A stretch of 64,000 bases of DNA from Roseovarius sp. Pro17 (GCF_035599575.1 NZ_CP141179.1:4125218-4189217), one strand, 5' to 3'; shown: positions 16,699 to 25,613, counted from the stretch's first letter. The notes: generated by a model not told the origin, from the sequence alone. Numbers and translations: made by a program.

Positions 16699-17093
16699 GC
16701 GATCCGACAAGAAAGTCCACGACCGACATGCTGGGCGACGCCTTGAACCATGTCAGCAGCCTGGTGCGAAAGGAAGTCGATCTGGCCCGCGCTGAGGTCT
16801 CGGAAAATCTGAACAAGGCGGCTGTGGCCATCGGGCTAATCGTCGGCGCAGTTATCATCGCCCTCACGGCGTTGAACGTGCTGTCGGCTGCTCTGGTCGC
16901 TGCCATCACCAATGCGGGTATCGACGCAGGCTGGAGCGCGCTGATCGTCGGTGCGGTTTTCGCAATCATCGCATTCGTGATGGTCGGCAAGGGGATCAAC
17001 GATCTCAAGCTGTCCAGCCTCGCACCCTCGCGCACCGCCAAAAACATCAAGCGTGACGCCAACGCAGTAAAGGATGCCTACGATGACAAGTGA
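16695..17093 (+). CDS. Phage holin superfamily III / DUF1469 membrane protein
   Basis: 132 aa: amphipathic N-terminus DMLGDALNHVSSLVRKEVDLARAEVSENLNKA, two helices (AVAIGLIVGAVIIALTALNVL and LIVGAVFAIIAFVMVGKGIN) and a basic tail. This is the layout of the Actinobacteria/Proteobacteria holin_3_6 (YqjE-like) family, which despite the name is a cellular membrane protein seen next to DUF3618/YqjD genes. Overlaps upstream by 4 bp, and the DUF3618 ATG lies 11 bp before its end. Confidence 0.82.
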   Translation: MSDPTRKSTTDMLGDALNHVSSLVRKEVDLARAEVSENLNKAAVAIGLIVGAVIIALTALNVLSAALVAAITNAGIDAGWSALIVGAVFAIIAFVMVGKGINDLKLSSLAPSRTAKNIKRDANAVKDAYDDK

Positions 17094-18315
17094 TAGCAAA
17101 TCCCCCGAAGAGATCGAGCGCGAGATCGAACGTGAGCGCGCTGGCCTCAAAGACTCCATCGAAGACCTGCAGGACCGCTTTTCTTTTGACGGCGTTGTGC
17201 AGCAGGTCGGCGATCAATTCCGCGAGCACGGCGGCGATTTCGGTCGCTCGGTAGCGCAATCGGCGCGGGACAATCCCGTCGCATTGGCCCTGACCGGTAT
17301 TGGGCTGGCGTGGATGATGTTTGGCGGCAATCGCAAGGCCGACACCCGCGATGATCGCTACACTGCGCCCCGTGGCAGTCATACGGATCGCTTGGACCAC
17401 GACGTTCCAGATTACGCAGCGCGGCGCGGTGCGGCCTATTCCGGCCCCAAGTCGGAAGCTGCGCGCAATACCGGCCGTCAACCCAATTGGGCACGCGATT
17501 GGGGCCACGACGAACTGGGCGCCTCACATGGTGCCACCAGCTCGGGTAGGTCGCTGGGTGACCGGGTGTCAGGCGCAGGCGCATCCATCAGGGATACGGC
17601 TGGCAGTGCCAAAGACGCGATCGCCTCCGGTTCGTCCTCTGCCGCGCAGTCGGTATCGTCCGGCGCAGCTTCGGCGCGGGACACGGCCTATGATGCGGCC
17701 AGCAGTGCGCGCGATACAGTCGGCAATGCCGCGCGGGGCGTGCGCGACACTGCCGGCAATGTCTGGAGCAGTGCATCACAGCGCGCAGAAGCGTTGCAGG
17801 CCCGCCTGTCCGAAGGGACCGAGCATCTGTCCGAGGAAGCGCGCGAGCGCATCGCCGCTGCCCGCGCCCGTGCCATCGACGCACGCGACGAAGCGGCGCG
17901 CCGCCTTAGCCGCGGTAGTGATCAGGTAGCGGATTTCTACGACGAACATCCGCTTGTCGTTGGCGCAGTTGCCTTCGCCGTCGGCGCGGCCATTGCAGGC
18001 GCATTGCCTCGCACTCGGATAGAAGACGAGTATGTCGGCGGCTACAGCGACGACCTTTATGACGAAGCCGAACGGATCTATTCCGAGGAGGTTGAGAAGG
18101 CACAAAAGGTCGTCAAAGCCGGTGTGGACGAAGCCAAGAACGTCGCGTCGGAGTTTAAGTCCGATGTCGATAGCGCGGCGCCCGGCGACCAAAGTGCAAC
18201 CGATGCCGCAGTGAGCAAGGCCAAATCGGCAGCGAACCGCGTCGCCGATGCCGCCAAGGACAAGGCGGACGAGGAGAACCTCGGCAACATCAGCAAAGAC
18301 ATCAAAAACAGTTAA
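17083..18315 (+). CDS. DUF3618 domain membrane protein with Ala-rich amphipathic repeats
   Basis: 410 aa from the ATG 17083. Residues 8-45 carry the DUF3618 signature (SPEEIEREIERERAGLKDSIEDLQDRF). A first hydrophobic stretch follows (NPVALALTGIGLAWMMFGG), then a long repetitive part of SARDTxGNAARGVRDTAGN units (about 165-245). A second membrane segment is HPLVVGAVAFAVGAAIAGALP, and the tail is Lys/Ala-rich. The repeats resemble LEA-like amphipathic helices that bind membranes under stress. Part of a tightly linked unit with the two genes before it; a hairpin follows its stop. Confidence 0.85.
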   Translation: MTSDSKSPEEIEREIERERAGLKDSIEDLQDRFSFDGVVQQVGDQFREHGGDFGRSVAQSARDNPVALALTGIGLAWMMFGGNRKADTRDDRYTAPRGSHTDRLDHDVPDYAARRGAAYSGPKSEAARNTGRQPNWARDWGHDELGASHGATSSGRSLGDRVSGAGASIRDTAGSAKDAIASGSSSAAQSVSSGAASARDTAYDAASSARDTVGNAARGVRDTAGNVWSSASQRAEALQARLSEGTEHLSEEARERIAAARARAIDARDEAARRLSRGSDQVADFYDEHPLVVGAVAFAVGAAIAGALPRTRIEDEYVGGYSDDLYDEAERIYSEEVEKAQKVVKAGVDEAKNVASEFKSDVDSAAPGDQSATDAAVSKAKSAANRVADAAKDKADEENLGNISKDIKNS

Positions 18316-18320
18316 GACTG

Positions 18321-18347
18321 TGGGCGGCCCGTCATCTGGGCCGCCCA
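18321..18347. terminator. Perfect 10-bp hairpin between DUF3618 and yihY genes
   Basis: TGGGCGGCCC and GGGCCGCCCA pair around a 7-base loop, 5 bp after the DUF3618 stop. No T tract follows, so it may be an attenuator or transcript stabiliser instead of a full terminator. Confidence 0.5.
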
Positions 18348-18380
18348 TCGATTGCAGAGATCAATCCAAGGAGTGCCCTG

Positions 18381-19325
18381 ATGAGCCGAGGACGTCATGC
18401 CGAAAAACCGACAGACCTTCCGGCCAAGGGGTGGAAGGACATTGCGCTGCGCGTCAAGGACGAGATGGCGGCGGATCATGTTGGCCTCATCGCTGCTGGT
18501 GTCGCCTTCTATGCGCTTCTGGCGATTTTCCCCGCGTTGACCGCTCTTTTGGCGATCGGCGGCCTCCTGGTTGAGCCGACGCAGATCGTTGACGAGTTGC
18601 AGACGTTGACCTCGATCATGCCCGAGGAAGTGGCCTCAATTATTCTGTCTCAGGCCAAGGATGTCGCAGGGTCGCGTCAGGGAGGGCTGGGCCTTGCTGC
18701 CGTTCTTGGCATTGTGCTGGCACTATATTCTGCGTCCAAAGGGATCGGCAGTCTGATCGAGGGGCTGAATGTCGCATATGACGAGGAGGAGGATCGGGGA
18801 TTTATTTGGCTGAAGGTCATCACGTTCGGTCTGACCATCGGCCTGATGATCGGTGTTCTGTTGGCGATAGGATTGATGATGGCCGTGCCCGCGGCGCTAT
18901 CCTTTGTTCAGCTTGGGCCCGTGGTCGAGATCATCGTTACCGCGGCAAGCTGGCTACTCATGCTGGTTCTGGTTGCCGTCGCACTGGCCTGCCTTTACCG
19001 GTTTGGCCCTGATCGCGACCGTGCCGAGTGGAAGTGGGCCTCTCCCGGTTCGATCATCGCCTGCATCATCTGGCTGGTCGCCTCTGTTGGGTTTGCTGTC
19101 TACGTCAAGAATTTTGGATCATATAACGAGAGTTTTGGCTCACTTGCCGGTGTGATCGTGTTGCTCATGTGGCTGTGGATCTCGGCCTATATTGTCCTCA
19201 TGGGCGCCGAGCTGAACGCCGAGATGGAGGCCCAGACGCGGCATGATACAACCGTCGGGCATGATGAGCCGATGGGCCAGCGCGGCGCTGAAAAAGCGGA
19301 CAGGCTGGGGGCGCAAAAAGGGTAG
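18381..19325 (+). CDS. YihY/virulence factor BrkB family inner-membrane protein
   Basis: 314 aa with about six helices; the family core is visible as HVGLIAAGVAFYALLAIFPALTALLAIGG, LYSASKGIGSLIEGLNVAYDEEEDRGF, and the C-terminal FGSYNESFGSLAGVIVLLMWLWISAYIVLMGAELNAE. Formerly mis-named ribonuclease BN; no nuclease motif is present. In this setting it belongs to the envelope-stress block. ATG is preceded by AAGGAG. A hydrophilic tail of about 30 residues follows the last helix. Function in the family remains unclear. Confidence 0.9.
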   Translation: MSRGRHAEKPTDLPAKGWKDIALRVKDEMAADHVGLIAAGVAFYALLAIFPALTALLAIGGLLVEPTQIVDELQTLTSIMPEEVASIILSQAKDVAGSRQGGLGLAAVLGIVLALYSASKGIGSLIEGLNVAYDEEEDRGFIWLKVITFGLTIGLMIGVLLAIGLMMAVPAALSFVQLGPVVEIIVTAASWLLMLVLVAVALACLYRFGPDRDRAEWKWASPGSIIACIIWLVASVGFAVYVKNFGSYNESFGSLAGVIVLLMWLWISAYIVLMGAELNAEMEAQTRHDTTVGHDEPMGQRGAEKADRLGAQKG

Positions 19326-20015
19326 ATGCTTGGCACAGGCTGAGGGGGAAACCTTGGTATTAGAACTATAAATAGGCGTGCAAGCTGAGCGTAATGTCGG
19401 GGTCAGTTCGGCGCCAACGGCATCTTTGATGCGGGTGATCTGGTAGCCAAGGACATGCGCTAGTGTGCCGATAAGCTATGAATGTCGAAGAACTTACTTC
19501 TGACCTGGGTCATGCAGGCAAAATTGCGGATCTCGCTTACTGATAGAGGCAACCGGCGCCCACCGCCGAAGCCACGTCGAGATAATCCCTCTCGCGGTTT
19601 GTCGGCAAACCACTGCCGGGCATCGGACGCATTGCGTGAAACTGATTGGTCAGCGACTCACAACGCGGAACTTCGACAACTTAATCACCTGAGTTTCAAT
19701 TTTCCATCGCGGCCATGAAAGGCACATCGCACTTCGCACACCCGCAACACAGGTCTTGGGATAAGTTCGCATGGGGAAAAGGGGGAGTGCCCACTATCAG
19801 CCGAGTTATGAAACAGTATTCCCATCAGGCACAAGATTCTCGATCTCGCTTTAAATAGTGAGGCGACGACGGCAGGGCGGAAATCGAACTATGTCCTGCA
19901 CTTTGATTGCGCGGCATTTCGCCCATAATGGCACGATCATTAGTCGGAGCGGAACTCGGGCGCTGAGAAGTAGTTTAGTAATCATCAAAAACTTTAACCT
20001 AAACGAGGTAGCACA
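19326..20015. other. 690-bp gene-poor region
   Basis: Between yihY and the PRC-barrel gene. Short open frames exist (for example a 21-codon frame from about 19477 beginning MNVEELTSDLGHAGKIADLA, and a 78-codon frame at 19482-19718) but none has family support. A minus-strand stretch near 19370-19460 reads HVLGYQITRIKDAVGAELTP without start or end, possibly recombinase debris. The only firm item is the EcfG-like promoter near its right end. Confidence 0.5.
19951..19975 (+). promoter_or_regulatory. EcfG-like promoter before PRC-barrel gene
   Basis: GGAAC at 19951-19955, 17 bases, GTT at 19973-19975. The base before GTT is A instead of the preferred C. It sits 40 bp upstream of the PRC-barrel start in the right orientation, as expected for a general-stress gene. 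Confidence 0.5.
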
Positions 20016-20312
20016 ATGGATCACTCGAAACATACCCCCCTCCGCGCAGATGAACTGAACTCTTCGACAGTGGAAGGCGCAAATGTATATGGACCGAACG
20101 ATAGCCATATCGGCGACGTTTCCCACTTTCATGGCACGGGCCAGACCGCAGAGGCCGTACTGGATGTAGGCGGATTTCTCGGCTTGGGCGCCAAGCCAGT
20201 GGCTTTGCCAGTCTCAAGCCTGAACTTCATGCGCGACGAAAATGGTAAGGTTCATGCAACGACAAGCATGACGAAAGATCAGTTGAAAGACCTGCCCGAG
20301 CACAAGCATTGA
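20016..20312 (+). CDS. PRC-barrel domain protein
   Basis: 98 aa: a single PRC barrel, with LRADELNSSTVEGANVYGPNDSHIGDVSHF for the first strands and AEAVLDVGGFLGLGAKPVALPVSSLNF for the middle. The GVGGFLGIGxKxVALP phrase is typical of alphaproteobacterial stand-alone PRC-barrel stress proteins. Soluble, no signal peptide. Preceded by GAGGTAG and an EcfG-like promoter, followed by a hairpin with a T run. Likely a stress-induced cytoplasmic protein of unknown partner. Confidence 0.85.
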   Translation: MDHSKHTPLRADELNSSTVEGANVYGPNDSHIGDVSHFHGTGQTAEAVLDVGGFLGLGAKPVALPVSSLNFMRDENGKVHATTSMTKDQLKDLPEHKH

Positions 20313-20343
20313 GCGCTTGTGAATTTCGCCAACACTAAGGTCG

Positions 20344-20381
20344 GGGGCCGTTTCAAAAATGGCCCCTTATCGGCATTTTTT
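20344..20381 (+). terminator. Putative terminator after PRC-barrel gene
   Basis: GGGGCC (20344-20349) pairs with GGCCCC (20361-20366) around an 11-base loop. A T6 run follows at 20376-20381, separated by about nine bases. It lies 30 bp after the stop and just before the ribosome site of the next gene. Confidence 0.5.
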
Positions 20382-20395
20382 ATTGGAGAAACACG

Positions 20396-20653
20396 ATGGG
20401 TTTTATCTGGACCATATTGATCGGATTCATCGCCGGAGTGATTGCAAAGTTCGTCACTCCCGGTGACAACGAGCCATCCGGTTTCATTCTGACCACCATT
20501 CTGGGCATCGTAGGCGCCTTCGTCGCGACTTGGCTTGGGCAGGCTATCGGCTGGTATAGTGCGGGTGACGGCGCGGGATTTATTGGCGCGATTATCGGCG
20601 CTGTTATAGTCCTGCTAATCTGGGGTGCGGTTGTAAAACGCGGAAACTCCTGA
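20396..20653 (+). CDS. GlsB/YeaQ/YmgE family stress-response membrane protein
   Basis: 85 aa transglycosylase-associated-protein family: MGFIWTILIGFIAGVIAKFVTPG, then GFILTTILGIVGAFVATWLGQAIGWY and GFIGAIIGAVIVLLIWGAV, three helices with Gly zippers as in E. coli YeaQ/YmgE and Gram-positive GlsB. ATG behind TTGGAGAA. Members are induced by acid, osmotic or general stress; molecular role unknown. It stands between two other stress genes in the same direction. Confidence 0.92.
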   Translation: MGFIWTILIGFIAGVIAKFVTPGDNEPSGFILTTILGIVGAFVATWLGQAIGWYSAGDGAGFIGAIIGAVIVLLIWGAVVKRGNS

Positions 20654-20707
20654 CGCCGAATTTAATGAAAACGGGCCATCGCGCCTCTCAAAGAAAGGAT
20701 TACTATT

Positions 20708-21211
20708 ATGGCACGACGTGGATTTCCGTCGATGACCGCGCTGCTAGGTTTGTTAGCAGTTGCGGGTTATCAGAACCGGGACAAAATCTCGGAAATGCTG
20801 TCGAACCGCGCTGGTTCAGATAAAACTTCGCCGGGCGCAGCTCCGCAAGATTTGGGCAGCAGCTCATCCGGCGAGGATTCTTCCAAGGCGTCCGGATTGG
20901 AAGAGCTTCTTGGCGGATTTCTCGACGCATCTGGGCTTGACCGACTGCTCGGTGGCGGATTGTCTGAATTGACTGATCGCTTCCGCCAGAGCGGGCGTTC
21001 CGAAACAGTGGAGTCTTGGGTCGGGACTGGACCCAATCGTGACGTTTCAACCCAAGATCTTGAGCAAACTCTGGGCGCTGAGACGCTTGCCGAGTTGTCC
21101 GAGCATACGGGCCTGTCGCGGGAAGAAATACTCTCACGCTTGTCGCGGGACCTTCCCAAAGCGGTGGATCACTACACCCCCGAAGGACGGCTGCCTCCGC
21201 AGCGCACATAG
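20708..21211 (+). CDS. YidB/DUF937-family protein
   Basis: 167 aa. After a short hydrophobic start (MTALLGLLAVAGYQNRDKISEML) and a Ser-rich linker, the YidB/DUF937 core reads GGFLDASGLDRLLGGGLSELTDRFRQSGRSETVESWVGTGPNRDVSTQDLEQTLG. AELSEHTGLSREEILSRLSRDLPKAVDHYTPEGRLP closes the family domain. Function unknown; members are recurrent in stress or genome-plasticity contexts. ATG follows GAAAGGA at good spacing. Last gene of the stress block. Confidence 0.88.
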   Translation: MARRGFPSMTALLGLLAVAGYQNRDKISEMLSNRAGSDKTSPGAAPQDLGSSSSGEDSSKASGLEELLGGFLDASGLDRLLGGGLSELTDRFRQSGRSETVESWVGTGPNRDVSTQDLEQTLGAETLAELSEHTGLSREEILSRLSRDLPKAVDHYTPEGRLPPQRT

Positions 21212-21506
21212 CATAGTTCGGGGGTCAATGCCGCTACGGCCCATACTGTCCAAACCGACATGATCGGATCGAACGGCATCACCACCGTGCACATTGTCAT
21301 GCGACCCATTTAAAGCGGCATATGCATCGCCCGGCTTCAATGCCGGGCGGTGCCTACTTCTGAGTAGTCCTGACATCCTCTGCCGGATTGCGCCGTCGTC
21401 ATTGCGGCCCGCCTGAGCCGGTGTCGACAGCGAGGTGAGCGCCCGACGACAAGGATGCGCATGGCAAAAAACGTCCAGGCTGAATTCGGCTAACCGGGTG
21501 TCGTGA

Positions 21507-22733
21507 ATGCAAGCCTTTACGTTTATGGGTGCTGTCGTGGAAAACCAGAATAATTCGGCTCTATTTCAACCAATCGAACTGCCATGCGGGGCAGTCTTGA
21601 AAAACAGGATTGCCAAGTCGGCGATGTCTGATTCCTTGGGCGACGGGCGCGGCAATCCAACGGATGCCCAAATCCGACTGTATGAACGCTGGGCGGAAGG
21701 TGGGGTGGCCGTGTCGATCATCGGCGAGGTCCAGGGCAATCCGAATTTCGCAGAAAAGCCGGGAAATTTGGTCTTGGCGCCGGATTCCGATCTGAGCATG
21801 TTTGAAACCCTCGCCCGCAGAGGGGCTGCCGATGGCGCACAACTCTGGCTTCAGCTGGGTCATGCAGGTGCGATGGCGCATCCCCCCATCAGCACTCCCA
21901 AAGGTCCCAGCGCGCTCGACATTCCCGGCCTGACCTGTGCCGCCTTGACCCGTGATGAAATATGCGCGTTGCCGTCCGAATTTGCCCGAACAGCGCGCCT
22001 CGCGAAGAGGCTTGGGTTCGGCGGGGTGCAGATACACGCTGCCCACGGGTTTCTGCTGAGTCAGTTTTTCTCGCCTTTGTTCAACAGGCGGGATGACGCA
22101 TATGGCGGCTCCATAGCGAACCGGATGCGGCTATTGCTGGAGGTTGTCGATGAGGTGCGCGGCGCTGTCGGCCCCGGTTTTCCGGTCGCCATCAAGCTGA
22201 ATGCGACCGATCAGTTGGAAGGGGGCCTTGAGTCAGGCGATGCGCTAGCCGTTGTTGCGGCACTGGACGGCACAGGAATCGACCTGATCGACATTAGCGG
22301 TGGAACATATTTCCCCGGTGCGCGATCCGCGACCGACAATACGCGCGGTGGGCCGTATTTCATGGATTTTGCAGAACGTGCCCGGCCCCTGACGCGCAAG
22401 CCTTTGATGCTGACCGGCGGGTTCAAGACCTTGCAGCAGGCGGTGGACGCGGTCGCCCAAGGGGTCGTCGATATGGTCGGCCTCGCCCGCGCACTGGCTC
22501 TTGAACCAGCCCTTCCGAATGGATGGCAATCTGGCGAGGCCGACAACCCTGTCTTTCCAAGGTTTCAGGACCCACCCGAAGGCGGGGTCACGGCGTGGTA
22601 TACGTTGCGACTGACGGAGCTTGGTGAGGACCGGACGCCAGCAGATGCAACGGCATTAGAGGCGGCGATCAAGGAATACGAACAGCGTGACAGCGATCGT
22701 ATTTCCGTATGGAACACCCGTTTTCGAGCATGA
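21507..22733 (+). CDS. NADH:flavin oxidoreductase, Old Yellow Enzyme-type
   Basis: 408-aa FMN-dependent TIM-barrel ene-reductase. Visible family features: LFQPIELPCGAVLKNRIAKSAMSDSLG (FMN phosphate loop and first strand), LQLGHAGAMA (the HAG motif), FGGVQIHAAHGFLLSQFFSPLFNRRDDAYGGSIANRMR (the AHGYLxxQFLSP..NxRxDxYGGS block), LMLTGGF and DMVGLARALA at the C-terminus. It probably reduces activated alkenes or an unknown electrophile in the cytoplasm. No good ribosome site precedes the first ATG; 21525 (ATG) or 21537 (GTG, closest to the conserved SALFQP) are alternatives. Stands alone, between the stress block and an ABC importer. Confidence 0.9.
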   Translation: MQAFTFMGAVVENQNNSALFQPIELPCGAVLKNRIAKSAMSDSLGDGRGNPTDAQIRLYERWAEGGVAVSIIGEVQGNPNFAEKPGNLVLAPDSDLSMFETLARRGAADGAQLWLQLGHAGAMAHPPISTPKGPSALDIPGLTCAALTRDEICALPSEFARTARLAKRLGFGGVQIHAAHGFLLSQFFSPLFNRRDDAYGGSIANRMRLLLEVVDEVRGAVGPGFPVAIKLNATDQLEGGLESGDALAVVAALDGTGIDLIDISGGTYFPGARSATDNTRGGPYFMDFAERARPLTRKPLMLTGGFKTLQQAVDAVAQGVVDMVGLARALALEPALPNGWQSGEADNPVFPRFQDPPEGGVTAWYTLRLTELGEDRTPADATALEAAIKEYEQRDSDRISVWNTRFRA

Positions 22734-22928
22734 CTTGGTTCGCGGGCCAAGCTGCGGTAAGCCCACACCAGCCGCGCTGCGGTTGAATACCGCCCCCACC
22801 ACCCCTGTTGCCGGGACAAGAACGCCAACGACGTCAATGCCGTATATTGGATTCAGTTCAAATTGGTGGCCGTGGCTCAGGCGCTGCTCGTGCCTGCAGC
22901 ACCCAGCAAGCTACCACATTCTTTCCCC

Positions 22929-23660
22929 TTAGCCCACGCGGCGTAGGAACGCCTTGGTGCGCGGATCGCGTGGTGCATCCAGTAATTCAGCGGGTGGGCC
23001 CTCTTCTACGATGCGTCCGCCATCCATGAAAAGGATGCGATCAGCGATCTCTCGCGCGAATTGCATCTCGTGGGTAACGATCAGCATGGTTTGGCGCGTC
23101 TCGGCCAGCTTGCGCATGAGGTCCAGAACCTCGCCCACCCATTCAGGGTCAAGCGCGCTGGTTGGCTCGTCGAAGAGCAGCAAATCGGCGTCCAGTGCCA
23201 TTGCGCGTCCGATGCCGACGCGCTGCTGTTGCCCGCCGGAGAGGGATGCAGGGTACGCATCAGCCCGCGCCTCCAACCCTGTCTCGCGCAAGATCGTGTT
23301 CGCCCGCGCGTCCGCGTCGGCGCGGCTCATGCTCTTGACCGTCACCAGCGCCTCGGTGATGTTTTGGCGCGCCGTCTTGTTTGCAAACAGTGCGTAATTC
23401 TGAAAGACGAACCCGGTGCGCCGCCGGAGGCCCAAAATATCGGCCTTGGATGCGTGCGCAGCATCGACCGTTAAATCGCCAATGGTGATTTTCCCGCTAT
23501 CGGGTGTGTCGAGAAAATTCAAACAGCGCAGCAGCGTGGACTTGCCAGTGCCAGAGGGGCCGATCACCACCACCCGCTCGCCCGGCGCTATATCCAGCGA
23601 TATGTCCTGAAGAACCGGCGTCGTGCCAAAGCTCTTGTTGAGGTTCTGAATGGAAATCAT
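22929..23660 (-). CDS. Polar amino-acid (cystine-type) ABC transporter ATP-binding protein
   Basis: 243 aa ABC ATPase of the GlnQ/TcyN type: Walker A GPSGTGKSTLLRCLN (residues 34-48), Q-loop FVFQNYALFANKT, signature LSGGQQQRVGIGRAMALD, Walker B LLLFDEPTSALDPEWVGE, switch His in VTHEMQFAREI. It powers uptake through the permease encoded immediately upstream, whose stop overlaps its ATG by 4 bp. Last gene of a three-gene operon. Confidence 0.93.
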   Translation of the reverse strand: MISIQNLNKSFGTTPVLQDISLDIAPGERVVVIGPSGTGKSTLLRCLNFLDTPDSGKITIGDLTVDAAHASKADILGLRRRTGFVFQNYALFANKTARQNITEALVTVKSMSRADADARANTILRETGLEARADAYPASLSGGQQQRVGIGRAMALDADLLLFDEPTSALDPEWVGEVLDLMRKLAETRQTMLIVTHEMQFAREIADRILFMDGGRIVEEGPPAELLDAPRDPRTKAFLRRVG

Positions 23661-24331
23661 CGGGCATGTGCCTTGTTCAGATAGGTCTCAAGTCGCCGCT
23701 GACACCAAGACAGAGCCTCGACCATGATCCAATAGATCGCCGCCACGACGAGAAACGCCTCGAAGTAAAGAAAACTGCCGGCCGCCTCCTTTTGCGCGGC
23801 GCCCATCAGTTCGGTCACGCCGAGGGTAAAGGCCAGCGACGTGCTTTTGACCATGTCGATAAAGTAGTTGATCAACGTCGGTGCGGCCACGCGTGAGGCT
23901 TGCGGCAGTATGATGCGCCGCATCATTTGCGCCTGCGTCATTCCGACTGCGCGGCTCGCCTCCCACTGGGCGCGATCAACGCCGAGGATTGCGGCGCGGA
24001 TACTCTCGGCCATATAGGCAGAAAAATGTAGCGTCAGACCCATGATTGTCGCGGTCACACCATTGATCGTGGTCAGAAACGACAACATCTGGGGCAGGCC
24101 AAAATAGAACAGGAATAGCTGCACGAGCAGCGGCGTGCCCCGAAAGAAGCTGATGAAAAGACGCACAAAGACGTCGAGCACTGGCACCTTGGCCACCCGC
24201 TCGACAGCCATGAGAGCGGCGAGGATCAGCGCACAGGCCATCCCCACCACCGCCATGAACAGCGTCAGCGGCACATAGCCCAAAAGCACGGGCAAAAGGT
24301 CCAGCATGTATTCGACGTTAAGCCCGCGCAT
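23657..24331 (-). CDS. Polar amino-acid (cystine-type) ABC transporter permease
   Basis: 224 aa HisM/TcyL-type permease with about five helices. The EAA loop is EASRAVGMTQAQMMRRIILPQASRVAAPTL (near 135-165), which contacts the ATPase. FISFFRGTPLLVQLFLFYFG is the typical N-terminal HisMQ motif. It lies 4 bp downstream of the binding-protein gene and overlaps the ATPase gene, so all three are co-translated. A single permease suggests a homodimeric channel. Confidence 0.93.
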   Translation of the reverse strand: MRGLNVEYMLDLLPVLLGYVPLTLFMAVVGMACALILAALMAVERVAKVPVLDVFVRLFISFFRGTPLLVQLFLFYFGLPQMLSFLTTINGVTATIMGLTLHFSAYMAESIRAAILGVDRAQWEASRAVGMTQAQMMRRIILPQASRVAAPTLINYFIDMVKSTSLAFTLGVTELMGAAQKEAAGSFLYFEAFLVVAAIYWIMVEALSWCQRRLETYLNKAHAR

Positions 24332-24335
24332 CAGG

Positions 24336-25094
24336 TCACTCCGCCGTGGTTATGTCGGAACCAAACCATTTCTGCGAAATCTCAGCCAGCGTGCCGTTTT
24401 CCTTGAGCGTGGTGATCGCGGTGTTGATCTCATCACGCAGGGCGCGCCCCTCATCGGTGTCGCGGAAGGGCAGCGCATTGCGGATCTGGCTGAACGGCTT
24501 GCCAGCCAATGCCAGCGGCAGTGGGCTTTCTTGGATTAGCTGCGCCGACGATACGCGGTCCATGACAAAGGCATCAACGCGCCCCAGCGCAGTATCCTGA
24601 GCGATGTTGCTCTCGTAGGTCTTAATGTCGATCTCGCCTGCATTGGGCAGACCATTCAGCAACTCTTCGAAGTTTGAGCCGAGGTTGACGGCGACGGTCT
24701 TGCCGCTCAGATCGTCGGTGCTTTGGATTGTCGCCTCGTTGCCCTTTTTGACGACCACCTGCGCGCCATCAAAGACGTAAGGCTGCGAAAAAGCGAACTT
24801 GGCCTCGCGTTCGGGTGTGATGGTGATCTGATTGGCGATGGTGTCGATACGCTCTGATTCCAGCGCGCCGACCAGCCCGGAAAAGGACATGGTGACGAAA
24901 TTTACATCATTCCCAGTCTCGGCTGCGAGCGCATTGATGAAATCCACCTCGAAACCCTGAAGTTTGTCCAATTTCACGAAGGTGAAAGGGAAGTAACCGC
25001 CAGACATGCCGACATCCCACGTTTCGGCCTGCGCGGTGCCCAGAGGCGCGGTGAGGGTCAGCGCGAGGGCTGCCGTCGCGAGTAGCTTTTTCAT
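24336..25094 (-). CDS. Cystine-type ABC transporter substrate-binding protein
   Basis: 252 aa periplasmic binding protein (SBP_bac_3). Start at the ATG 25094 with GGAG 8 bp upstream gives the signal peptide MKKLLATAALALTLTAPLG..AQA. The mature part carries FTFVKLDKLQGFEVDFINALA, RIDTIANQITITPEREAKFAFSQPY and VKKGNEATIQSTDDLSGKTVAVNLGSNFEELL, ending KWFGSDIT. This wording is close to E. coli FliY/TcyJ, the cystine-binding protein, so cystine or a related sulfur amino acid is the likely ligand. First gene of the importer operon. Confidence 0.9.
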   Translation of the reverse strand: MKKLLATAALALTLTAPLGTAQAETWDVGMSGGYFPFTFVKLDKLQGFEVDFINALAAETGNDVNFVTMSFSGLVGALESERIDTIANQITITPEREAKFAFSQPYVFDGAQVVVKKGNEATIQSTDDLSGKTVAVNLGSNFEELLNGLPNAGEIDIKTYESNIAQDTALGRVDAFVMDRVSSAQLIQESPLPLALAGKPFSQIRNALPFRDTDEGRALRDEINTAITTLKENGTLAEISQKWFGSDITTAE

Positions 25095-25613
25095 ATCAGT
25101 CTCCAATCATTAGCTGCGGATCTAACACCTGCACCTGCACCTACAACGCGTCGGGGCGCGAAAGGTCCAACAGGGGCCAAGTGGATTTACGGGGCAGAAC
25201 GTTGTTCCAGTGTCAGCACTTTCAACGGGACAACGTTTGAGGCTGCGTTCGATCTAGGTCTGCGGAGGTCGAGCGAATCTACCATTCCAGCTGATCTTTT
25301 GAACCTCGCCCGTTTCCAGACGAAAAGGTAGGCGAGTTGGCAGCTGGTTCTGGGCTGATTGCCTACAGCGAGGATCAGCGTATCTACAGGCGGCCGCACC
25401 CGGATACTGCGGCCTTGACGGTCGCAGCGGCAACCTCTTGATCGTTCGCATCTGAAAGGCGGAACTGAACTTGTCTTTCGGTGTTGCAGCGACGAGATCA
25501 GCCTCGCGCGCGGCGATCCGCCTGCTCAGAAAACCGTGAGTGAATGAAATCAAATAATTGTCGTCTTGAATATTTCATATTGTGAAGCATATGACGTCTG
25601 AACCTCTCGGTGA
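25095..25613. other. 520-bp gap between divergent importer and MarR genes
   Basis: Carries the promoters of two divergent operons. Near 25127 a CACCTG(CACCTG)CACCTA near-tandem repeat is seen. Minus-strand open frames of 70-100 codons have no recognised family or ribosome site. The last 60 bp before the MarR gene are AT-rich and could hold its operator, but I could not pick out a clean palindrome. Confidence 0.5.

Noticed and set aside
16695..17093. Prophage holin
   Set aside because: The holin-like family is here part of a cellular stress operon; no phage genes are nearby.
18381..19325. Ribonuclease BN for the YihY protein
   Set aside because: YihY/BrkB proteins were once named RNase BN in error; only membrane helices are seen, no nuclease motif.
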